From Candidatus Alkanophagales archaeon (GTDB lineage Archaea > Halobacteriota > Syntropharchaeia > Alkanophagales > B39-G2): a stretch of DNA of 6,085 nt. A program made the position numbers and the translations under genes. Location of the stretch: assembly GCA_003661185.1 (NCBI GenBank), contig QMVQ01000105.1, forward strand, positions 1-6,085. Direction: 5' to 3'. Numbering within the stretch: the stretch's first letter is position 1; each line of letters opens with the position of its first letter. Positions 1 to 5,477 of this stretch are shown in pieces. The notes beneath the pieces were generated by a model. The model saw only the letters and a list, made by a program, of their open reading frames with translations, ran no database searches and was not told the DNA's origin.

Positions 1-4
1 CTCC

Positions 5-12
5 AGAAATAA
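5..12 (-). terminator. T-rich stretch after tRNA-Glu
   Basis: Directly after the tRNA 3' end, the minus strand reads TTATTTCT, a weak T-rich run of the kind at which archaeal RNA polymerase can terminate. The run is interrupted and the window ends a few bases further on, so the call is tentative. Confidence 0.35.
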
Positions 13-87
13 TGCTCCGCCGGGGATTTGAACCCCGGTCTCGGGCTCGAGAGGCCCGAATGATTGGCCCGGCTACACCAGCGGAGC
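13..87 (-). tRNA. tRNA-Glu (anticodon CTC)
   Basis: Read on the minus strand, this folds as a full cloverleaf. The 7-bp acceptor stem is GCTCCGC/GCGGAGC with discriminator A. The D-arm region contains GTGTAGCCGGGCC, much as in other archaeal tRNA-Glu genes. The anticodon stem CGGGC/GCCCG encloses the loop CTCTCGA, giving anticodon CTC, which reads GAG (Glu). The T-arm is CGGGG-TTCAAAT-CCCCG. The variable loop is short (4 nt), there is no intron, and no 3' CCA is encoded, so CCA must be added after transcription. It is divergent from fwdD. Confidence 0.96.
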
Positions 88-112
88 GCTCTGATACTAC
101 GTTCACCCCCCT

Positions 113-121
113 CTTTTTAAG
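113..121 (-). promoter_or_regulatory. TATA box (box A) of the tRNA-Glu gene
   Basis: The minus strand reads CTTAAAAAG, preceded by the purine-rich GTAAAG, which could be a BRE (TFB recognition element). Its centre lies about 30 nt upstream of the mature tRNA 5' end, so transcription starting some 25 nt downstream of the box would leave a leader of only a few bases. Spacing and composition both suit an archaeal promoter. No start site has been measured. Confidence 0.55.
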
Positions 122-167
122 CTTTACTCTGAGGCGTGCTCGGCGGCGGACGCTGGACATGGTAACA

Positions 168-175
168 AATTTATG
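168..175 (+). promoter_or_regulatory. TATA-like box upstream of fwdD
   Basis: AATTTATG, preceded by AACA, is the only AT-rich element in the GC-rich sequence just before fwdD. A start about 25 nt downstream of its centre would fall near 197-199, leaving a leader of roughly 10 nt before the chosen ATG at 208. It would drive the whole fwdDBAC unit. An AT-rich patch at 113-124 could instead serve both directions. Confidence 0.45.
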
Positions 176-207
176 TCATGCCGCTGGACTAAGAGACGGG
201 GTTGAGG

Positions 208-585
208 ATGGTGAGAGTGAAGCTCATCACAGGTAGGACTATAGAGCAAGGTCAGAATCTCGAAAATAAGCTTTCTGAGGAGTACCAGAAGGTGGTTGCT
301 GTCTGCGAGCTCAGTGAGGACGATATGAAGGCGGTGGGCGTCTCTGAAGGGAATAACGTTAAAGTGAAGACGCAGTTCGGCGAGGTCGTCGTGGTTGCAA
401 AGAAGGCGGACGGCAACCCGCAGGGAATCGCGTTCATCCCGATGGGACCTTGGGCGAACGCTGTTGTCGGCGGCGACACGGGTGGCGTCGGCATGCCGCA
501 GTTCAAAGGCATAGATGCCGAAATCGAGCGGACGAGCGAAAACGTTCCTTCTGTAAGGGAGCTTCTGAAGAGTTTGGGGGTGTGA
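208..585 (+). CDS. fwdD: Formylmethanofuran dehydrogenase subunit D (molybdopterin dinucleotide-binding)
   Basis: This 125-residue protein is the small cofactor-binding subunit of tungsten/molybdenum formylmethanofuran dehydrogenase. It corresponds to the C-terminal domain of one-piece formate dehydrogenase alpha chains and completes the pterin guanine dinucleotide pocket of FwdB. Family hallmarks are the N-terminal ITGRTIEQG (residues 7-15), PMGPWANAVV (78-87) and TGGVGMPQFKG (91-101). The length is normal for FwdD, and no signal peptide or membrane segment is seen. It is the first gene of the fwdDBAC operon; fwdB starts 2 nt after its stop. The start is uncertain: ATG 208 is preferred, but GTG 211 and GTG 217 are in frame, and GAGG at 204-207 is better spaced for GTG 217. 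The product call is secure; whether the enzyme is the Mo form (fmdD) or W form (fwdD) cannot be told from sequence. Confidence 0.95.
   Translation: MVRVKLITGRTIEQGQNLENKLSEEYQKVVAVCELSEDDMKAVGVSEGNNVKVKTQFGEVVVVAKKADGNPQGIAFIPMGPWANAVVGGDTGGVGMPQFKGIDAEIERTSENVPSVRELLKSLGV
576..582 (+). promoter_or_regulatory. Ribosome binding site of fwdB, inside the fwdD 3' end
   Basis: GGGGGTG lies 5 nt before GTG 588 and overlaps the last codons of fwdD. It supports GTG 588 over GTG 582, which overlaps the fwdD stop codon, and over GTG 597. Confidence 0.55.
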
Positions 586-587
586 GC

Positions 588-1883
588 GTGCCTACCGTGA
601 CAGATGTCGTCTGCCCGCTCTGCGGGTGTTTGTGCGATGATATTAGAGTGGAAGTCGAGGGCAACGCCGTGAAGAAAGTGCGGGGCGCCTGCGCCGTCGG
701 GCGTGCGAAGATTCTCGGACACGGCAGGCTTAAAAGCCCGCTTCTCAGGGAGGGCGACGAGCTCAAGGAATGCTCTTACGAGGAAGCCATAAAGAGAGCA
801 GCGGAAATCCTGGCGGCGGCAAGACGCCCGCTGCTCTACGGCTGGAGCTGCACGGTTTGCGAGACGCATAAGGTTGGCATTCTACTGGCTGAGGTTCTTG
901 GCGGCGTCATCGACAACACGGCGTCGGTTTGCCACGGTCCGACCGTCCAAGCTGTTCAGGGAGTCGGACTCCCGACGTGCACGCTTGGCGAGGTGAAAAA
1001 CCGAGCGGACCTCGTAATCTTCTGGGGTGCCAACCCTGTGGAGGCGCACGGCAACCACATGCGCCGCTATTCCTACCTCACAAAGGGCTGGTTCCGCCCC
1101 GAAGGCAAGAAAGACCGCAAACTCGTTGTCGTGGACGTTCGTGAGTCGAGGACTGCGAGGATGGCTGACATTTTCATCAGAGTGGAGCCGAACAAGGATT
1201 ATTTAGTGCTTGCTGCTCTGAGAGCGATTGTCAATGGCTTTGCAGACGTCGTTCCCGAAAGTGTTGGCGGCGTCCCGAAGGAGAGGCTCGTGGAGCTTGC
1301 GGAGATGATGAAGACGGCGCAGTTCGGCATAATATTCTTTGGCATGGGGCTCACGCAGTCCCGCTACAAGCACAATAACATAGAACAGGCAATTTCCCTC
1401 GTCAGAGACTTGTATGCGTTCACGAAGTTCGCAATCATGCCGATGCGTGGGCACTACAACGTCACGGGCTTCAACCAAGTCTGCACCTGGCAGACAGGCT
1501 TTCCGTTCGCCGTGGATTTGGCAAGAGGCTACGCTTGGTATAATCCCGGGGAGACCGCCGCCAACGATGTGCTTTCGAGGAAGGAGTGCGACGCCGCTTT
1601 AATCGTTGCGTCGGACCCGGCTGCGCACTTCCCAGCAGAATGCGTCAAGCACCTCGCTAAAATCCCGCTTGTCGTGATAGACCCGTATCCGAGCCCTACG
1701 ACGGAAATTGCGGACGTCGTCATCCCGTCGGCAGTCTGCGGCGTCGAAGCCGAAGGCACTGCATACCGCATGGACAAAGTGCCGCTACGCCTCAGGAAAC
1801 TTGTAGAGACGGAGTTCCTGACCGATGAGGAGATTTTGGAGAGGCTTCTGGACGAGGTGTTGAAGATTAAGGGGTTGCAGTGA
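588..1883 (+). CDS. fwdB: Formylmethanofuran dehydrogenase subunit B (catalytic W/Mo subunit)
   Basis: This is the catalytic subunit that interconverts CO2 and formate at a bis-pterin guanine dinucleotide W/Mo centre, using low-potential electrons. At 431 residues it has the usual family length. The N-terminus carries the [4Fe-4S] motif C9-x2-C12-x3-C16 followed by DD, with C35 as the likely fourth ligand; C14 is an extra cysteine. The sequence NTASVCHGP contains Cys115 (TGC at 930), the expected metal ligand, next to His116. Arg287 in MRGHYN probably matches the conserved active-site arginine of the family. FWGANPVEAH and the C-terminal ASDPAAHFP and VIPSAV segments are typical of the molybdopterin oxidoreductase fold. 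The open frame extends upstream to 450 inside fwdD, but family alignment and the ribosome binding site place the start at GTG 588. It is the cysteine type, not the selenocysteine type. Mo or W use cannot be decided from sequence. Confidence 0.97.
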   Translation: MPTVTDVVCPLCGCLCDDIRVEVEGNAVKKVRGACAVGRAKILGHGRLKSPLLREGDELKECSYEEAIKRAAEILAAARRPLLYGWSCTVCETHKVGILLAEVLGGVIDNTASVCHGPTVQAVQGVGLPTCTLGEVKNRADLVIFWGANPVEAHGNHMRRYSYLTKGWFRPEGKKDRKLVVVDVRESRTARMADIFIRVEPNKDYLVLAALRAIVNGFADVVPESVGGVPKERLVELAEMMKTAQFGIIFFGMGLTQSRYKHNNIEQAISLVRDLYAFTKFAIMPMRGHYNVTGFNQVCTWQTGFPFAVDLARGYAWYNPGETAANDVLSRKECDAALIVASDPAAHFPAECVKHLAKIPLVVIDPYPSPTTEIADVVIPSAVCGVEAEGTAYRMDKVPLRLRKLVETEFLTDEEILERLLDEVLKIKGLQ

Positions 1884-1888
1884 GGTGG
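1882..1888 (+). promoter_or_regulatory. Shine-Dalgarno of fwdA overlapping the fwdB stop codon
   Basis: GAGGTGG begins inside the TGA stop of fwdB and ends 4 nt before ATG 1893. It complements the CACCTC core of the 16S rRNA 3' end. The same sequence recurs at the fwdA-fwdC junction. Confidence 0.75.
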
Positions 1889-1892
1889 TAGC

Positions 1893-3587
1893 ATGGCGGA
1901 GCTTCTGATAAAAAACGGGATTGTTTTCGACCCGATTAACGGGGTCAAAGGCGAAAAGATGGACATCTGCATTAAGGACGGGAAGGTCGTGGAGTCTGTC
2001 TCGTCGGAGGCGAGGGTAATAGATGCGAGCGGTTGCATCGTGATGCCGGGCGGCGTGGACGCTCACACGCACGTAGCTGGCGGGAAAGTAAATGCGGGGC
2101 GTCTTCTCAGACCTGAAGACGGAAGGAAGGGGCTTGAGCCCAGGACGGGCGTCTGCCGGGCGTGTTCTGGCTACTCCGTGCCAAACACGTTTGCGACGGG
2201 CTACCGCTACGCAAAGATGGGCTACACGTTCTTAATGGAGCCGGCGATGCCGCCGCTGAAGGCGAGGCATATGCACGAGGAGTTAATGGATACGCCGATT
2301 GTGGACAAAGCTGGGATGCCGCTCCTCGACAACAACTGGATGACGCTGCAATATGCAAAGAGTGGCGATGTTGAGAAGCTCGCAGCTTATATCGCTTGGA
2401 TGATAAATGCGACGAAGGGTTACGGCGTCAAAATCGTGAATCCGGGCGGCACTGAAGCTTGGGGCTGGCGGAAGAACTGTGGGCTTGAGGACCCGGTTCC
2501 TTACTTTGACGTCACGCCCGCTGAGATAATAAAGGCGTTGGCTGAGGCTAACGAGCGTCTTTCGCTACCGCATAGCATTCATCTACACGCAAACCGCCTT
2601 GGGCAGCCCGGAAACTACGAGACAACGCTCAAAACTTACGATTTAGTGAAGGGAACGAAACCGAGTCGGAAGCGACAGGTCATGCATGCGACGCACGTCC
2701 AATTCCACTCATACGGCGGGACGAACTGGGGGAATTTCGAGTCGAAGGCTGACGAGATTGCAAAATACGTGGACCAGCACGAGCACGTCACGATTGACTT
2801 GGGGGCGGTGATGTTGGGGGATACGACGACGATGACCGCCGACGGTCCGATGGAATACAATCTGTATTTGCTTACCGGTAGGAAATGGACGAACTGTGAC
2901 GTCGAGCTTGAAACGGGCTCTGGTATCACACCGTTCTTGTATTCAGGGAAAGTGGCGGTGAACACTATACAGTGGGCAATCGGCATGGAGTTGGCGCTCC
3001 TCGTCAAAGACCCTTGGAAGGTCGTCCTGACGACTGACCACCCGAACGGCGGGCCCTTCATCACGTATCCGATTCTGATATCGCTGCTGATGAGCAGGAA
3101 GCGGCGGGAAGAGGTCATGAAGGAGGTGCATTCTGTGATAAACGAGCGTGCGCTGCTCCCAACGATTGAGCGAGAGCTTGACTGGTATGAGGTGGCGGTC
3201 ATGACAAGGGGGACGCCTGCGAAGATTCTGGGGCTGCACGAGCATGGTAAGGGGCATTTAGGCGTCGGGGCGGATGCCGACGTTGCGATTTACGAAATTT
3301 CGCCTGAGGAGACCGACGCCGGTAAAATCCAGAAGGCATTGCTGAACGCAAAATACACTATTAAGGGTGGAGAGGTCGTCGTTAAGGACGGAGAGGTCGT
3401 CGCCGTTCCCGAAGGGCGAACGTTCTACGTGGACGTTCGTTATGAAGACGAAGCTGTCTGGAAGGAAATGCTGAGCGACCTCGAAAAAATGTTCAAGGAG
3501 TATTACACGGTGAGTCTTGCGAACTATCCGGTGCAGGACGACTACGTGCCGAAGCCATATGTGATAAAAGCGGGGGCTGCGGAGTGA
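1893..3587 (+). CDS. fwdA: Formylmethanofuran dehydrogenase subunit A (amidohydrolase-fold)
   Basis: This subunit condenses formate with methanofuran to formylmethanofuran, or hydrolyses it in reverse, at a dinuclear zinc site of the amidohydrolase superfamily. In known complexes formate reaches it through an internal tunnel from FwdB. Visible in the 564 residues are the HxH motif in DAHTH (His58, His60), Lys180 in GVKIVNPGG as the likely carboxylated bridging lysine, a His cluster HSIHLHAN (His227, 230, 232), HATHVQFH (His265, 268, 272), and Asp382 in TTDHPNGG as the catalytic aspartate. All metal-site elements therefore appear intact. The length is normal for FwdA. The C-terminal strand region holds a near-perfect tandem repeat of seven residues (3361-3402). 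ATG 1893 is set by a strong Shine-Dalgarno 4 nt upstream. It lies 9 nt after fwdB and 13 nt before fwdC. Confidence 0.97.
   Translation: MAELLIKNGIVFDPINGVKGEKMDICIKDGKVVESVSSEARVIDASGCIVMPGGVDAHTHVAGGKVNAGRLLRPEDGRKGLEPRTGVCRACSGYSVPNTFATGYRYAKMGYTFLMEPAMPPLKARHMHEELMDTPIVDKAGMPLLDNNWMTLQYAKSGDVEKLAAYIAWMINATKGYGVKIVNPGGTEAWGWRKNCGLEDPVPYFDVTPAEIIKALAEANERLSLPHSIHLHANRLGQPGNYETTLKTYDLVKGTKPSRKRQVMHATHVQFHSYGGTNWGNFESKADEIAKYVDQHEHVTIDLGAVMLGDTTTMTADGPMEYNLYLLTGRKWTNCDVELETGSGITPFLYSGKVAVNTIQWAIGMELALLVKDPWKVVLTTDHPNGGPFITYPILISLLMSRKRREEVMKEVHSVINERALLPTIERELDWYEVAVMTRGTPAKILGLHEHGKGHLGVGADADVAIYEISPEETDAGKIQKALLNAKYTIKGGEVVVKDGEVVAVPEGRTFYVDVRYEDEAVWKEMLSDLEKMFKEYYTVSLANYPVQDDYVPKPYVIKAGAAE
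3361..3402 (+). repeat. Tandem 21-bp repeat within fwdA
   Basis: Two head-to-tail 21-bp units, 3361-3381 and 3382-3402, differ at only two adjacent bases (GT against AC). They encode consecutive seven-residue segments of the form x-K-(G/D)-G-E-V-V. The unit is a whole number of codons, so the frame is kept. This lies in the C-terminal beta-strand region of the amidohydrolase fold, where similar strand-turn-strand sequences occur in the family, so the repeat may be structural and old rather than a recent duplication. Confidence 0.8.
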
Positions 3588-3592
3588 GGTGG
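3586..3592 (+). promoter_or_regulatory. Shine-Dalgarno of fwdC overlapping the fwdA stop codon
   Basis: GAGGTGG starts inside the TGA stop of fwdA and ends 8 nt before ATG 3601. That distance favours ATG 3601 over the in-frame GTG codons at 3589, 3592 and 3595, which lie on or right beside the site. Confidence 0.7.
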
Positions 3593-3600
3593 TGGTGCGG

Positions 3601-4383
3601 ATGCAGACGATAACACTTGGGATTAAGGAGAAAGTGTTTGAAGGGGTCGCAAGGGTGCCGGTGGAGCTTGACGGCGTGACGCCGGACGCCCTCTGCGGGA
3701 AGAGTGCCGACGAAATCAAGGAGCTGAAGGTGTGGTGGGGGAACCGTCAGGAAAAACTTGGCGACCTGTTTGATGTGGGCGTTGAGGGCAGTGCCGAGAA
3801 GCCCGACGACGTTAAAATAGTCTGCAAGGGCGATTTTGCAAGCGTGAAGCGTGTCGGCGAGGGGATGAAAGCTGGCGAGATTATCGTTGAGAGCGATGTC
3901 GGCATGCATTGTGGCGCCATGATGAGTGGCGGTCGTATACTCGTCAAAGGCAACGCCGGCTGCTGGGCGGGTCGGGAAATGCGAGGCGGTGAACTAATAA
4001 TAGAGGGCGACGCCGACGACTACCTCGGAGCCGCCTACCGAGGCGAGATGACAGGGATGACAGGCGGACGCATCGTAGTCAAGGGCAGCGCTGGTGACTA
4101 CGTCGGCTACCTCTGCAGCGGTGGCGAAATCGTCATTGAGGGTGCTGTTGGCATTCTCGCAGGCCTCGGCATGAAAGGCGGACGCATCGTCATCGGCGGC
4201 GACGCAGAAGCGCCGGGCGGCGAAATGACCGGCGGCACGCTCGTCGTTAAGGGCAAAGTCGTGGACATGCTGCCATCGTTCCGCTTCGAGGGCGAGGAGG
4301 AAGTCGAGGGCGTAAAGCTGAAAAAATACGCCGGCGACCTCGCAATGGGTAAAAAGGCAAAAGGCGTCCTCTACGCCCCCTAA
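3601..4383 (+). CDS. fwdC: Formylmethanofuran dehydrogenase subunit C (beta-helix subunit)
   Basis: FwdC is a structural subunit of the formylmethanofuran dehydrogenase complex, related to the C-terminal beta-helix domain of glutamate synthase (GltB/GXGXG family). The 260-residue protein has a short N-terminal region with the family signatures GVTPDALCGKS (25-35) and WWGN (45-48). It then shows at least six turns of a glycine-rich repeat of the form GG-x-(I/L)-x-(V/I)-x-G-x-(A)-G, with the GG steps near residues 110, 129, 155, 174, 193 and 211. The C-terminus GDLAMGKKAKGVLY (245-258) is also typical. It has no catalytic residues of its own. It is the last gene of the operon, and the next gene is convergent. 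Three GTG codons upstream are possible starts, but ATG 3601 fits the Shine-Dalgarno spacing and the family N-terminus. Confidence 0.95.
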   Translation: MQTITLGIKEKVFEGVARVPVELDGVTPDALCGKSADEIKELKVWWGNRQEKLGDLFDVGVEGSAEKPDDVKIVCKGDFASVKRVGEGMKAGEIIVESDVGMHCGAMMSGGRILVKGNAGCWAGREMRGGELIIEGDADDYLGAAYRGEMTGMTGGRIVVKGSAGDYVGYLCSGGEIVIEGAVGILAGLGMKGGRIVIGGDAEAPGGEMTGGTLVVKGKVVDMLPSFRFEGEEEVEGVKLKKYAGDLAMGKKAKGVLYAP

Positions 4384-4404
4384 TTTTTAACACAATTAAT
4401 TTCC
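4384..4404. terminator. AT-rich convergent terminator region between fwdC and mobA
   Basis: Right after the fwdC stop is a TTTTT tract (4384-4388) within a 21-nt AT-rich run, in otherwise GC-rich DNA. Archaeal termination needs little more than such T tracts, so fwdC transcription probably ends here. Mirror-image AT content could also serve mobA from the other side, although its T tracts on the minus strand are shorter. Confidence 0.5.
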
Positions 4405-4427
4405 CCGAGATGGATAGTAGTACCGCT

Positions 4428-4445
4428 CGTCTGACGCTTAGCGTC
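4428..4445. repeat. Overlapping short palindromes at the mobA 3' end
   Basis: CGTC-T-GACG (4428-4436) overlaps GACGC-TTA-GCGTC (4433-4445), and the mobA stop codon sits exactly in the 3-nt loop of the second. The two share the GACG arm, so only one hairpin can form at a time. The position suggests a role in mobA transcript ending, but stems of 4-5 bp are weak evidence. Confidence 0.4.
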
Positions 4446-5061
4446 GCTTTAACGTAAGCTGCCATAGGTCCTCAGGGACGTTTATGTTCGTAAACGTTTC
4501 AAGCTTTTCGTCCAACTCTCTTATCAGCCGCACGGGCACGAATTTCACATTTAAGAGGCGCAAGGGCACTCTAATGCTTTTATTTCCTTTAAGCATCAAG
4601 CGGCGAGCTTCCCTCGCCATAGCTCCCGTCTTGTAAACCGCATGTAAAGGCTCTATGTCGCCATTATCCCATTCAGGAACGACAGCATCCACCGCCAGCT
4701 CCTCCGCAAGCTCAAAAAGGAATTCTACAACCTCGGCTCTCACAAAAGGCATGTCGCAACCAAGAACCACCGAATACTCTGCAACTGTCGCCTCTAAACC
4801 CGCAAGGATGCCGGCTAACGGTCCGAAGTCCTTGAAGCTGTCAATTGCGATTTTAGCGTTGCAGATTTTTTCAACGGCTCTCGCTTGCGTTTCGTTCCGC
4901 ACCGCCACCACAAGCTCGTCAACGACGCCATGAACGGCATCCGCCACCCGTTTTATCAAGGGCTTGCCCTCAAACTCCAAGAAACACTTTTCCTTGCGTA
5001 GTCTCGTGCTCCTGCCGCCTGCTAAGATGACTGCCGCCCTTCTTAATCTCGGTCCTGGCAC
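4438..5061 (-). CDS. mobA: Molybdenum cofactor guanylyltransferase (MobA family)
   Basis: MobA transfers GMP from GTP to molybdopterin, giving the guanine dinucleotide cofactor that FwdB/FwdD bind. The 207-residue cytoplasmic protein has the nucleotidyltransferase fold signatures in order: AVILAGGRSTR (10-20) with a conserved lysine at 25, FGPLAGI (79-85), the Mg-binding GCDMP (101-105, Asp103), EPLHAVY (137-143) and TNINVPEDL (191-199). Length is normal. In the nucleotide loop, the glycine usually found right after R-M or R-L is replaced by Arg22. The start is GTG 5061, with GGTGG 4 nt upstream on the minus strand. It is convergent with fwdC and divergent from rpl32e. A transferase for another sugar or nucleotide is possible, but the PLHAVY and TNIN motifs and the neighbourhood favour MobA. 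Confidence 0.88.
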   Translation of the reverse strand: MPGPRLRRAAVILAGGRSTRLRKEKCFLEFEGKPLIKRVADAVHGVVDELVVAVRNETQARAVEKICNAKIAIDSFKDFGPLAGILAGLEATVAEYSVVLGCDMPFVRAEVVEFLFELAEELAVDAVVPEWDNGDIEPLHAVYKTGAMAREARRLMLKGNKSIRVPLRLLNVKFVPVRLIRELDEKLETFTNINVPEDLWQLTLKRR

Positions 5062-5065
5062 GCTA

Positions 5066-5070
5066 CCACC
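5066..5070 (-). promoter_or_regulatory. Ribosome binding site of mobA
   Basis: On the minus strand GGTGG is followed by TAGC and then GTG 5061, the same GGTGGTAGC string that precedes the fwdA start. It fixes the GTG as the start codon. The only nearby TATA box (5075-5082) is too close to give a transcript containing this site, so the mobA promoter probably lies further upstream within rpl32e. Confidence 0.65.
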
Positions 5071-5074
5071 GTAG

Positions 5075-5083
5075 TTATATAAG
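5075..5083 (+). promoter_or_regulatory. TATA box of rpl32e
   Basis: TTATATAAG is a near-consensus archaeal TATA box. Its centre is about 28 nt upstream of ATG 5107, so transcription should begin at or within a few bases of the start codon. The eight-base core is a perfect palindrome, but in the mobA direction it would place initiation inside mobA, so it most likely serves rpl32e only. Confidence 0.75.
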
Positions 5084-5106
5084 TGGGAGCCACTAATCAG
5101 ATTGCG

Positions 5107-5448
5107 ATGACGAGCCGGAAGAAGGTGAGGTTCAAGAGGTATCTCTCAAACATGAAGAAGCTGGACGAGAGCTGGCGGCGTCCGAAGGGGCTGCACAACA
5201 AGCTTAGAGAGCACGTAGCGGCGAAGGGCCCGAGGGTGCAAGTGGGCTACGGGTCGCCGAAGATGGTGCGAGGGCTGCATCCTTGTGGGTTACAGGAGGC
5301 GCTCGTGCACAACGTCAAGGAGCTCGAGGCGCTCGACCCGCAAAGCGTAGCGGTGCGTGTCGCAAGCGGCGTCGGCAGGAAAAAACGGCTCGAAATAGAG
5401 GCAAGAGCGGCAGAGCTCGGATTTAAAGTCCTGAACCCCGTCGGCTGA
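5107..5448 (+). CDS. rpl32e: Large ribosomal subunit protein L32e (eL32)
   Basis: This is an archaeal/eukaryotic-type protein of the 50S subunit that binds 23S rRNA. The 113-residue basic protein carries the family signatures FKRY near the N-terminus, WRRPKG (23-28), GYGSPKMVRGLHP (47-59), LVHNVKELEALDP and the C-terminal AAELGFKVLNP. It is at the short end of the family range and lacks the long lysine-rich N-terminal extension of some homologues. The frame is open back to GTG 5083, but that codon touches the TATA box and cannot be transcribed from it. ATG 5107 therefore fits best, and no Shine-Dalgarno precedes it, as expected for a leaderless mRNA. The gene usually sits in the spc operon between L6 and L19e; here its neighbours are mobA and a TldD/PmbA gene. 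Confidence 0.95.
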   Translation: MTSRKKVRFKRYLSNMKKLDESWRRPKGLHNKLREHVAAKGPRVQVGYGSPKMVRGLHPCGLQEALVHNVKELEALDPQSVAVRVASGVGRKKRLEIEARAAELGFKVLNPVG

Positions 5449-5453
5449 TGCGG

Positions 5454-5460
5454 TTATTTT
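5454..5460 (+). terminator. T-rich element between rpl32e and the TldD/PmbA gene
   Basis: TTATTTT lies 5 nt after the rpl32e stop, flanked by a GTTA/TAAC inverted repeat. It may act as a weak terminator. Read as a TATA box it would put initiation just inside the next gene, so a promoter role for the start at 5478 looks unlikely. Confidence 0.3.
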
Positions 5461-5466
5461 AACGTG

Positions 5467-5471
5467 GGTGG
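5467..5471 (+). promoter_or_regulatory. Ribosome binding site of the TldD/PmbA gene
   Basis: GGTGG is placed 6 nt before ATG 5478. It implies that the gene is translated from a message with a leader, consistent with read-through from rpl32e 29 nt upstream. Confidence 0.55.
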
Positions 5472-5477
5472 AAATGG

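Noticed and set aside
12..236. Short plus-strand open frame across the tRNA and promoter region
   Set aside because: It covers the tRNA-Glu gene antisense, the promoter region and the fwdD start. The translation is Arg-rich and unlike a protein.
450..587. Upstream extension of fwdB inside fwdD
   Set aside because: The frame is open, but its translation is Arg/Cys-rich with no family match, and the FwdB N-terminal iron-sulfur motif begins 9 residues after GTG 588.
252..869. Open frame of 205 codons on the minus strand across fwdD and fwdB
   Set aside because: It lies antisense to two clearly recognised genes, and its translation is low-complexity Ser/Thr/Pro-rich with no family resemblance. 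It is a shadow of GC-biased coding DNA.
2636..3257. Two overlapping minus-strand open frames within fwdA
   Set aside because: Both are antisense to well-conserved fwdA sequence, including the metal-site motifs, and neither resembles a known protein.
4408..4434. Possible C/D box guide RNA in the convergent spacer
   Set aside because: There is a CTGA, but the C-box-like sequence does not match RTGATGA, and no D'/C' pair is present.
5083..5106. GTG 5083 as the start of L32e
   Set aside because: It directly abuts the TATA box, so a transcript from that box cannot contain it. The residues it would add are not a recognised part of the family.
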